This document shows, in pieces, positions 53,200 through 61,078 of a DNA stretch of 64,000 nucleotides (the stretch's first letter is position 1; the number at the start of each line of letters is the position of its first letter). A model generated the notes under the pieces. It was not told the origin of the DNA. It did no database searches and saw only the letters and a program-made list of their open reading frames with translations. The translations under genes and the position numbers were made by a program. The DNA comes from an uncultured Clostridia bacterium (GTDB taxonomy: Bacteria > Bacillota > Clostridia > TANB77 > CAG-508). Location of the stretch: the NCBI GenBank assembly GCA_949538735.1, contig CATGLK010000008.1:1-64000 (forward strand). The letters run 5' to 3'.

Positions 53200-53340
53200 C
53201 TATTTTTCTCTTAGATATTTTTTTAGTAATTTGTCTAGTTCTTTTCTTTCTTGTTCTATTTCGTCTCTTTTTTCTTCGCTTTTTATCATTTCTTTTATTT
53301 TGTCTAGTCTTTCTTTTATCTCTTTTCTTAGTTTTTCCAT
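53200..53340 (-). CDS. Spo0E-like small helical protein (46 aa)
   Basis: A short frame with a strong CAGGAGAG site. The product is almost entirely two charged helices (MEKLRKEIKERLDKIKEM... and IEQERKELDKLLKKYLREK). The second contains E-L-D-K-L-x-x-x-Y, resembling the SQELDxLI-x2-Y signature of Spo0E-type phosphatases that dephosphorylate Spo0A, but the serine and glutamine before ELD are replaced by R-K. So a sporulation-phosphatase role is only a suggestion; a generic coiled-coil peptide is the alternative. Confidence 0.5.
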   Translation of the reverse strand: MEKLRKEIKERLDKIKEMIKSEEKRDEIEQERKELDKLLKKYLREK

Positions 53341-53457
53341 TTTTATCTCTCCTGTTCTTTTTTCTTTAGTTTGCTTTGTTTTTTGCTTTTTTATTCTTTA
53401 TATATTATTTTGTTGCAGGTGTCAAGTTTTATTTAAGGGTAAACTAGAAAATAAACT

Positions 53458-53487
53458 AAAAACAGCTAGGATTTCCTAACTGTTTTA
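53458..53487 (-). terminator. Terminator after basic hypothetical gene
   Basis: AAAACAGTTAGGA / TCCTAGCTGTTTTT arms (one mismatch), just past the stop at 53492. Confidence 0.7.
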
Positions 53488-53491
53488 GTAT

Positions 53492-53881
53492 CTAAGCACA
53501 TTTAAGAACAAAACTCTTTTCATGACCTTTCAAAGTGCAAGTTATTATAGGTTCTTTTGAGAATTGATATTTGTATCCTGGTGGATATGCAAGTTTTTTA
53601 AATTCTTCCATATTCAGCATTTTGCTATAGTATAGTACGTTTTCTCTTTCGTCTATTACTACTATATCTCCTTCTCTAACCTTTTGGGAATTAAGAACAA
53701 TTATTGCTGCTATCAATTTTTCTTTATCCGATTTATCACTTCTTGCAATTTCCTGTAGATCCTGTTTAGTTTTTGCAGGTTTATACAGACTAACTTCTTC
53801 TTTTACTTTTGGTTTTGTCTGTTTAGTTGTCTTTTGGGCTTGATATTCCCTTCTCCTTTGTTTCTTAGATTTTTTCTGCAT
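53492..53881 (-). CDS. Hypothetical basic protein
   Basis: A 129-residue protein I do not recognise. Residues 1-40 are strongly basic (KKSKKQRRREYQAQKTTKQTKPKVKEE) and probably disordered or RNA-binding. Residues 45-75 are helical (DLQEIARSDKSDKEKLIAAIIVLNSQK), and 78-129 alternate short strands (GDIVVIDERENVLYYSK, PIITCTLKGHEKSFVLKC). No membrane segment. AAGGGAGAAAATAC precedes the ATG. No context clue to its job. Confidence 0.55.
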   Translation of the reverse strand: MQKKSKKQRRREYQAQKTTKQTKPKVKEEVSLYKPAKTKQDLQEIARSDKSDKEKLIAAIIVLNSQKVREGDIVVIDERENVLYYSKMLNMEEFKKLAYPPGYKYQFSKEPIITCTLKGHEKSFVLKCA

Positions 53882-54020
53882 GTATTTTCTCCCTTCTAGG
53901 CACTAGCCGTCTTCCTGTTTATACAAGAATTACATGCTTTATAAAAATTGCATATTTATATTATAATACAATTTTATGTCGACATCAAGCTTTTTTTCTA
54001 AATTTCTATATTTTATTTTC

Positions 54021-55043
54021 TTATGCCATTTTTAATTTTTCTAGTTCTTTTCTGTCTATTTTGGCTATATCCATTATATCCTCATCTGTCATTTGCTTTT
54101 GTAGCATACCTTTTACCATTTGGGTTATCGCTTTTGCAATTCCTAATTTTTCACCACGTTCCTCACCACGTTTCTCTCCTTCTATCTTTCCTTTTCTCTC
54201 TTTATCTTCTAGTAATTCCATAAATAATTTCTCAAATTTCATATCTTCGTTTCCTCCTCTTTCTAATTTTTTTAAATATTCTTCTACTCCATTCGGTGTA
54301 ATCTTTCTAATCTTATTTGAGTACTTAAGCATCAACGAAATATACTTGTTTTCTCCCACTGTTAATTCTTTCTTTGATATTTCGCTCATTACGCCTTCTA
54401 AGTCTTCTTTTGAGTTTATCTTTTCAAACAATAATGCCTTTGACATTCCTGTATTTTCCTTTATCAATTCTTCTTTTGCATAATCATTTATATCCACTAA
54501 ATTGTATTTTGTATACTCAAATGCTTTAACTCCAAAAGTATCTATTTCTTCATATTTGTTTGGTATTTTCCATTTTCTATTCCCTGTATATAAAACTATT
54601 GGTATTATAACTGGTAAATTGCCTATTTCATTTTTGCCACTTCTAATTATATCTCTCATTAATTCCACACTATATTCTGTTATTCTCATCGGCATCTTAT
54701 AATCTATCTGACTTTGATGTTCTATCATTATATATGCATTGAATTTTGGTATTTTATATATAGTGTCAGATTCTCTTTTTTCGAAATTTGATATTATGAA
54801 TTCTTTGTTATATTTTTCAACATCTTTTTCTGTTAAATTTTGAAATTTATCAATATTTAAATATTTTTGTATGAATTTTATAAATTCTTTTTTGTCACTT
54901 AATATTTCTTTAAAAATTTTGTCTTTATATTGATGAATTCTTTCTTGTTCTTCATCAAAAACATATTTAGCTGTTTCTTCTCTTACTCCTTCTGGAAAAC
55001 TTTTTGAACATTTTAAATAATCTGCATATGTAAATATTTGCAT
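54021..55043 (-). CDS. Rpn-family recombination-promoting nuclease-like protein
   Basis: A 340-residue protein of the Rpn/YhgA-like (PD-(D/E)XK nuclease, transposase_31) group. Family features: a start with an FKEIL-x-D-KKEFIKFIQKYL helix (about 44-65), then MIEHQSQIDYKMPMRITEYSVELMRDII (E-x-Q-S-x-x-D-x-x-M-P-x-R, about 108-135), the nuclease strand PVIIPIVLYTGNRKW, a helical middle, and a charged tail ending DEDIMDIAKIDRKELEKLK. Such genes are numerous in Firmicutes and often variable in length. GTGAGGAAAAAATA precedes the ATG. It stands alone with gene-poor flanks. Confidence 0.85.
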   Translation of the reverse strand: MQIFTYADYLKCSKSFPEGVREETAKYVFDEEQERIHQYKDKIFKEILSDKKEFIKFIQKYLNIDKFQNLTEKDVEKYNKEFIISNFEKRESDTIYKIPKFNAYIMIEHQSQIDYKMPMRITEYSVELMRDIIRSGKNEIGNLPVIIPIVLYTGNRKWKIPNKYEEIDTFGVKAFEYTKYNLVDINDYAKEELIKENTGMSKALLFEKINSKEDLEGVMSEISKKELTVGENKYISLMLKYSNKIRKITPNGVEEYLKKLERGGNEDMKFEKLFMELLEDKERKGKIEGEKRGEERGEKLGIAKAITQMVKGMLQKQMTDEDIMDIAKIDRKELEKLKMA

Positions 55044-55416
55044 TATTTTTTCCTCACTTTCATTTTAATATGTTTTTATTTGTTTGTCAATATTTCTCCA
55101 TTAGTAAATATACGCCTGTTTCTCTTATTTTCTATTAGTTTTCTTTTTCCATCGCCTTCTTTCTCTTTATTTTTTGTTTTCTGAGTTTTTGTTTAGATTT
55201 AAAAATCTTTGATTTTAAATGGTTGCAGATTTTTATTTATAATAAAATCTTGGCATTGACTTAAAATTATTCAATGTTTTTATACACAAAAAAGTATATA
55301 TCGTCTGCACTTTTATTAATATAACAGATTTTATATACTTTTTCAATAGTTTTGCTTAATTTTTTCCAACTTTATCGATATATTGTGACAACGTTCATTA
55401 ATTTTTGATTTTGCTT
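55044..55416. other. Gene-free AT-rich stretch
   Basis: About 370 bases between the Fic and Rpn genes with no convincing coding frame. An imperfect inverted repeat around 55290-55345 (AAAAAGTATATA / TATATACTTTTT) is the only structure seen; otherwise nothing recognisable. Confidence 0.6.
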
Positions 55417-56076
55417 TTAACTTTCAAACGCTATCCCATCAATACAGTTCTCGTAAATAAATTGTTTTATCTTATCATTTTTGTTTGTTGTATAATATTC
55501 AGATAATAATATCGTAAAATCCTTTAATTTGCTATCTGGCACTTTTATTATACCACAACCATTCTCTATCATTATTTTATTAGCACATATTGTACTTGTT
55601 CTTTTATTACCATCCCAAAACAGTTGATTTCTCATTCCATATAACATATATTCAATTGCTCTTTCAGTCGCATTTTCGATTTTTAATATCTCTTCTATCT
55701 CTTTTTCAACTTTTTCTTTGTTTGGTATTTCTGGTATGTACTCTGTTCCTGTTATTTCTACATTTCCATTTCTTAGTGTTCCCCACGATATGCTTTCGTT
55801 TCTTGCAACACATTCATTTATTTTACATATTAATTTAAGTGTAAATTCTTCTTCTATATTATTTATAATATATTTCCAAGCATCTCTTAAATTTAAAACA
55901 CATTGAATTTCGTCTATTTTTAGATTTGGTACATTTACTCCATCTAATATTGTTTTGGTCTCTGGGAATGTTATGTTTAAACCCTCCATTTTTGCATTTG
56001 CATATATATTGTCTACTAAGTTTCTCTTTGCTAAAAATATATTTTGTTCTAATGTTAGATTATATTTATTTTGCAT
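55417..56076 (-). CDS. Fic-family protein with altered catalytic motif
   Basis: A 219-residue Fic-domain protein. The core motif appears near residue 155 as Q-L-F-W-D-G-N-K-R-T, where catalytic Fic enzymes have H-P-F-x-(D/E)-G-N-G-R; glutamine replaces the histidine that normally activates the target hydroxyl, so AMP transfer by the usual mechanism is unlikely. The phosphate-binding D-G-N-x-R is intact, so it may bind nucleotides or act like Doc-type kinases with altered chemistry. AGAGGAGAAAAGAAT precedes the ATG. No antitoxin gene adjoins it. Confidence 0.85.
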   Translation of the reverse strand: MQNKYNLTLEQNIFLAKRNLVDNIYANAKMEGLNITFPETKTILDGVNVPNLKIDEIQCVLNLRDAWKYIINNIEEEFTLKLICKINECVARNESISWGTLRNGNVEITGTEYIPEIPNKEKVEKEIEEILKIENATERAIEYMLYGMRNQLFWDGNKRTSTICANKIMIENGCGIIKVPDSKLKDFTILLSEYYTTNKNDKIKQFIYENCIDGIAFES

Positions 56077-56136
56077 ATTCTTTTCTCCTCTTAAATTTTT
56101 TATAAGTATATCATACTTTTTTGTTTATTACTACGT

Positions 56137-57439
56137 TTATTCTATTAGAAATGCTGCATATAGTGGCACAGATTTTATATTATTTTCAAATCCAAAGTTT
56201 TTAGTAGAAATTCTTATTGCATATTTAGGCTTATACCTATTCATATAAATATTTAGGCTTTTACTTGACGTATTGTTGTTCGCTTTTACTTCTATTGGTA
56301 TTATTCCGTCATCATTATATAGTAAAAAATCTATTTCTGCCTGATTTCCAGATTCCCAGTATATGAGTGAATTGTTGTTGGCTAAAAGTTGTGTCGCAAC
56401 ATAATTTTCCGCAATAATTCCTTTATATAATAATAGTCTATCAAGTATAATGTCATTGAATTTTATCTTCAATAAGTTTAATAATATTCCTACATCACTT
56501 AAATAAAGTTTAAAATGGTCTGGTATTATAAATCCGAAGAGGCGGAATTTCAACTTTGTTTAATATTGTACATTTGTGTATCATTGTACTAGAAAGTAAC
56601 CAGTTTAGTGCTGTTTCGTAATCTCTTTTTCTAGCATTTACTGATATTCTTCCATATTGAAATTTGTTACTTTTGTTCCCTAGTTGTGCTGGAATAGATT
56701 TATATATTTCTTCTATTTTATTTGCTTCAAATTTGTTTTCTACATATTTGTTCATATCACTTAAATATGATGTAATGATGTCTTCTATTATACTTTTATC
56801 AAATTTCAAAATATCTTTGTTGTTTTCTAATAAGTTGTTTATTGCTTCTGGCATTCCACCTACACATAGGTATAGTCTATATAGATTTAGGGCTTTTTCG
56901 TGTAATACTGAAATCATTGCAGTGTTAGATTTATAGCATTTTTTTATTTCTTCTATTAGTCCTTGGTTTCCATTTGCAATCAAAAATTCTTCAAAATCCA
57001 TAGGATACATATTTATCATTTTTACTTTTCCTACTGGAAATGATGTGTGCATTCTTTTTAGTTTTACTCCTAATAAGCTTCCTGCACAAATTATTTTGAA
57101 TGGTTCTTTGCTTTCGTTAAAATATTTTAAACTACTTATTAGCTCTTCACTTTCTTGTATTTCATCAAAAAATATTATTGTGTTTTCTATGTCTATGTCT
57201 ATATCTAAATATATTTTCATTTTATTGAATTTTTCTGCTGTATTTATTTCTTCTTTAAATATTTTTATTATTTCAACATGCTCTAGTAAGTTGATGTATA
57301 TATTGTTTTTAAATTCTCTTTCACAAAATTCTTTTATTATATATGTTTTCCCTATTTGTCTTGCGCCTATTACCATTAGTGGTTTTTCAGTGTTTGTGTT
57401 TTTCCATTCGAGTAATTCTTGGTAAATTTTTCTTTCCAT
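56137..57439 (-). CDS. ATPase with DUF4143 domain, needs +1 shift at CGG
   Basis: AAA-type ATPase of the AAA_14/DUF4143 group, common accessory proteins of unknown role. Walker A is MVIGARQIGKTYIIKEF near residue 23, Walker B NTIIFFDEIQESEELI near 88; the middle has CAGSLLGVKLKRMHTSFPVGKVKMINMYPMDFEEFLIANG. The zero frame stops after VEIPPLRIYNTRPF (extra C at 56536). Skipping it gives PPLGFIIPDHFKLYLSDVGIL and then the DUF4143 part (NYVATQLLANNNSLIYWESGNQAEIDFLL), total 433 residues, normal length. The ATG at 57439 follows AGAGGTGAAG. Confidence 0.9.
56533..56536 (-). other. +1 frameshift site CGGA in DUF4143 ATPase
   Basis: Zero frame reads CCG CCT CTT CGG ATT and stops eight codons on. 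Reading GGA after CTT gives P-P-L-G-F-I-I-P-D-H-F-K-L-Y-L-S-D-V-G, the conserved join into DUF4143. Confidence 0.86.
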
Positions 57440-57493
57440 TTTCTTCACCTCTTACTCTAATTATACTGCTTATTTTGCTTTTAGTCAATATGA

Positions 57494-57605
57494 GTTTCAC
57501 GTTTTTGATAGATGTTTTTGCTTCAAGTTTCACGTTTTTAATAGATGATTTTTCTCTAACTTTCACGTTTTTGGCACATTGTTTCGCTTTGAGTTTCACA
57601 TTTTT
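57494..57605. repeat. Tandem repeat, 33-base period, four copies
   Basis: The block (g/c)TTTCAC(G/A)TTTTT occurs at 57494, 57527, 57560 and 57593, exactly 33 bases apart; the sequence between blocks is diverged. It covers the gap between the P-type ATPase and DUF4143 ATPase genes and the last 16 codons of the ATPase. An open frame reading the repeats as 11-residue units (IKNVKL motif) exists but has no ribosome-binding site. Confidence 0.8.
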
Positions 57606-60226
57606 TGCTATAAACTACTTTTCCAAATTTCCATTCATTGACCTTTTTTTGTATTTCAACAATTGGAATTGGTAATATTGCAATACCTAGAGTAATAAGC
57701 CACTGTGTTTGGTTTAATGGTACTAGTTTGAACACTTCTGCAAATGTTGGAATTACTACCACTATTGTTTGTACAAGTAATCCTAGTATAAAACTGCCTA
57801 TTAAGAATTTATTTTCAAAAATTCCAACTTTAAAAATTGATTGTTCACTTTTTATATTAAAGCTGTGGACAAGTTCTAGTAATCCCATTGCAACAAATGC
57901 CATTGTTCTTCCAACTTCTACACCAAAGTATTTATTTCCAATACTGAATGCAACTAATGTTAGCATTCCTAGCATTATTCCTTCTACAATTATTTTGTTC
58001 CATAGACCGTCTGCAAATATTCCTTTTTTGCTATCTTGTGGCTTTCTGTTCATTATGTCTTTGTCAGGTGGCTCTAAACCTATTGCTATTGCTGGTAATG
58101 AGTCTGTTACTAGGTTTATCCATAATAATTGTATTGCAAGTAATGGTGATTTTAGTCCTAGTACTAATCCCATAAATATTGTTACTATTTCTCCTATATT
58201 TGTTGCAATTAAAAAGTGAATTGCTTTTTTTATGTTGTCATATATGTTTCTTCCTTGTTTTACTGCTTTTACTATTGTTACAAAATTATCATCTGTTAGT
58301 ATCATATCTGCTGCATTTTTTGCTACTTCTGTTCCGTTTTTTCCCATTGCAATTCCTATATCTGCACTTTTTAGAGCAGGACTGTCATTTACTCCGTCAC
58401 CTGTCATTGCAACTACTGCTCCTGTACTTTGCCAAGCTTTTACTATTCTTACTTTATGTTCTGGGGTTACCCTTGCAAATACAGAGTATTCACTTATTTC
58501 TTTTTCTAATTTTTCTTGTGGTATTTGGTCTAGTTCTTTTCCTGTTATTGCTTTGTCTCCTGCTCCTAGTATGTTTAAGTCACTTGCTATTGCTTTCGCT
58601 GTTGCTATATGGTCTCCTGTTATCATTACTGTTTTTATTCCCGCTTTTCTGCAAGTCTTTACCGCCTCTTTTACTCCTTCTCTTGGTGGGTCAATCATTC
58701 CAATTAGTCCGTACAAAATTTAAGTCTTTTTCTATATTGCTACTATCTATTTTATCTGGTAATCTGTCTACTTCTTTATAAGCCACAGCTATTACCCTTA
58801 GGGCTTTTTTTGCCATTTTTAAGTTGTTCTCTTTTACTCTTTCTTTTTCTCCTGCTGATATTTTGCATCTATCTAGTAGCACATCAGGTGCTCCTTTTGT
58901 TATAATTCTGTATTTGTCTCCTATCTTGTGAATTGTTGTCATCATTTTTCTAGTAGAATCAAATGGAATTTCATTCACTCTTGGCATTTCTTGTTCCATT
59001 TGTACTTTATTTATGTTATTTTTTATTCCATTCTCTACTAGTGCAATCTCTGTCGGTTCTCCAGTAACTTTATTTTTCCCTTCTGTATAGCTTATTTCGC
59101 AGTCTGTACACATTGCTCCTAACTCTGTTGCGAAGATTTTATTGTTTGCCATTATTTCTACTACTGTCATCTTATTTTGTGTTAATGTTCCTGTTTTATC
59201 AGAACATATCACTTTACTACTTCCTAATGTTTCAACTGCTGGCAACTTTCTAATTATACTATTATTCTTTGCCATTTTAGTCACACCGATTGAAAGCATA
59301 ATCGTAACTATCGCTGGTAAACCTTCTGGAATCGCTGCCACTGCTAATCCTACTGATGTCATAAACATTTCCATTGGATCTATATTTTTTATTAGTCCTA
59401 TTACAAATATTATTACACATATTGCTAAACATACAATTCCTAATATCTTCCCAACTTGACTTAACTTCTTTTGGATTGGTGTCTCTGGCGCTTCATCTTC
59501 TATTATCATATTTGCAATCTTTCCAACCTCTGTATTCATTCCTGTATCAGTTACAACAGCCTTTGCATGTCCATTCACAACAATACTTGCCATAAAAGCC
59601 ATATTAAACCTATCCCCTATTGTAACCCTTGAAGTCTGCACCTTTCCATTTATATTTTCAAGTGGAGCTTTGCATATCATATCTGCATCTTTTGTAACAG
59701 GCTCTGTTTCACCTGTCAAACTAGCCTCTTCAACCTTCAAATTGTGACTCTCAATCAACCTGCAATCCGCTGGAACATACCCACCAGCCTCTAAAATCAC
59801 AATATCCCCTGGGACTAAATCTTCAGCCTTTATCTCTGCTATACTATTATCCCTTAATGTCTTCGCTTTTGGCGGAGTCATTTGCTTCAACGCCTCTATT
59901 GACTTCTCCGCTTTCGCCTCTTGAACCACTCCCATAATCGCATTCAAAATAACAATTGCAATAATAATAATTGAATCCACATAATCGTTCTCACCCTGTA
60001 TGTATGAAATTCCAGCTGACACTATTGAAGCCACTATTAATATAATTATCATAAAATCATTAAACTGTTTTATAAATTTCATTACTATACTCTCTTTGGG
60101 TTTGTCCTTCAATTTGTTCTTTCCATACTTTTGTTGTCTAAAAGCAACTTCCTCCTTTGTTAACCCTGTCTTTCTGTTTGTTTTTAACGTCTTTAACGTT
60201 TCTTCTTTTCTTAACGTTTCCCACAT
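57556..60226 (-). CDS. Calcium-type P-type ATPase, needs +1 shift at CGG
   Basis: Cation-transporting P2-type ATPase of 889 residues with one extra C at 58711 skipped. N-terminal cation-ATPase domain; helices; VPGDIVILEAGGYVPADCRLIES (actuator) and the TGE motif in LTGETEPVT near 170; VAAIPEGLPAIVTIMLSIGV (ion-binding helix 4) near 290; the phosphorylation motif ICSDKTGTLTQNKMTV near 345; after the shift FVGLIGMIDPPREG, GDGVND and the C-terminal transport helices. Motifs fit SERCA/PMCA-like calcium pumps. The last residues read from a 33-base tandem repeat, so the tail is probably new. AAAGGAGAG precedes the ATG. Confidence 0.93.
58708..58711 (-). other. +1 frameshift site CGGA in P-type ATPase
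   Basis: Zero frame reads TTT GTA CGG ACT AAT TGG AAT GAT TGA. Reading GGA after GTA gives F-V-G-L-I-G-M-I-D-P-P-R, an almost invariant P-type ATPase motif. Confidence 0.88.
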
Positions 60227-60292
60227 ATAAATCTCTCCTTTGTATATTTTCTTTTAAATCATATGCGGGTTGTCCCTATTTTATTCCCGAAA

Positions 60293-60356
60293 ATTGCCAA
60301 CAGGGACGGACCTTTTTGGCAATTTATTGCCACTGGGGACGGTCCTTCTTGGTAGG
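60293..60356. repeat. Palindromic repeat, two type A units
   Basis: GCCAACAGGGACGGACC...TGGCAA and GCCACTGGGGACGGTCC...TTGGTA in tandem, in the divergent gap between the P-type ATPase and ytaF. Confidence 0.85.
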
Positions 60357-60418
60357 ACAATTTCTATTTTCACAATTTTGCGAATTTTGTCATATTATGT
60401 TTTAGGAGGTATCTGATT

Positions 60419-60973
60419 ATGTTTATTTATCAAATTATTTTAGCAGTTTCTAGCAGTATTGATTCATTAGGGATTGGAATTACATATGGAATAAAAAATA
60501 CATCTATTTCTAAGTTTGGCAGAATTATTTTGTTTATTATTTCATATTTAATAACTTTTATAGCTTTATTATTTGGTAATAGCATTAAGGGTATCTTTTC
60601 TGAATTTTCGACCAAGTTGCTTGGTTTTGCGATTTTATTTTTTATGGGATTATTTATTTTTATTCAAGGTTTAAGAGATGATAATGTTTCTGCTGATTTT
60701 GATAATTCGAATTCTATTGATTATAAAGAGGCTTTATTTTTGGGCTTTGCTCTTTCTATTGATAGTTTGGGTATTGGAATTGGTGGTGGAATTATAGGTA
60801 TTGGTTTTTCTATTTTTCCTTTTATTGTTTCTGTTTTTCAGATGTTCTTTTTGAGCTTTGGAAATTACTTGGGTAGGAAACTTAATAATTTAAGTCGCTT
60901 GCCAAATAATGTTTGGTCTATTATATCAGGCGTTCTTTTGATGTTTATTGGTGTTTTGAAGTTGATGTTTTAA
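60419..60973 (+). CDS. ytaF: Sporulation membrane protein YtaF
   Basis: A 184-residue membrane protein of the MntP/YtaF (DUF204) family with six hydrophobic helices in two repeated halves, each starting with S-x-D-S-L-G-I-G-I: AVSSSIDSLGIGITYGI near 10 and FALSIDSLGIGIGGGIIG near 110. The short length and the SIDSLGIGI repeat fit the YtaF subgroup of spore formers rather than manganese exporter MntP. TTTAGGAGGTATC precedes the ATG. One of few plus-strand genes. Confidence 0.88.
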   Translation: MFIYQIILAVSSSIDSLGIGITYGIKNTSISKFGRIILFIISYLITFIALLFGNSIKGIFSEFSTKLLGFAILFFMGLFIFIQGLRDDNVSADFDNSNSIDYKEALFLGFALSIDSLGIGIGGGIIGIGFSIFPFIVSVFQMFFLSFGNYLGRKLNNLSRLPNNVWSIISGVLLMFIGVLKLMF

Positions 60974-60974
60974 T

Positions 60975-61018
60975 ATAAAAAAGTGCCATTGAGGGCGAAC
61001 CTTCTCGGCACTTTTAAT
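60975..61018. repeat. Palindromic repeat acting as terminator
   Basis: AAAAGTGCCATTGAGGGCGAACCTTCTCGGCACTTTT: a diverged family member (core GGGCGAACC) with stem AAAAGTGCC / GGCACTTTT, between the convergent ytaF and smc genes. Confidence 0.75.
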
Positions 61019-61078
61019 TATTATATCGATTTTTAATTGGTACCAAATTGTTACCAATTCTTTTCCTTTAGTAATAAA

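Noticed and set aside
57387-57599. Open frame reading the 33-base repeats as 11-residue units
   Set aside because: It has no ribosome-binding site and overlaps both flanking genes; kept only as a note under the tandem repeat.
4723-58711. CGG reassigned to another amino acid (as Trp or Gln in some Firmicutes)
   Set aside because: A simple reassignment keeps the reading frame. Here the zero frame hits a stop 3 to 27 codons after each CGG and the conserved sequence continues only in the +1 frame, so the site consumes four bases.
4723-58711. The six interrupted genes as ordinary pseudogenes
   Set aside because: murA is essential, sigE lies among intact sporulation genes, and none shows a second kind of damage. 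Random decay would give varied indels and stops, not nine identical C insertions before glycine codons.
4723-58711. Homopolymer-type sequencing errors
   Set aside because: Only one site (38395) adds a C next to another C; the others do not lengthen a homopolymer. A motif-specific systematic error cannot be excluded by eye and is listed as the main alternative.
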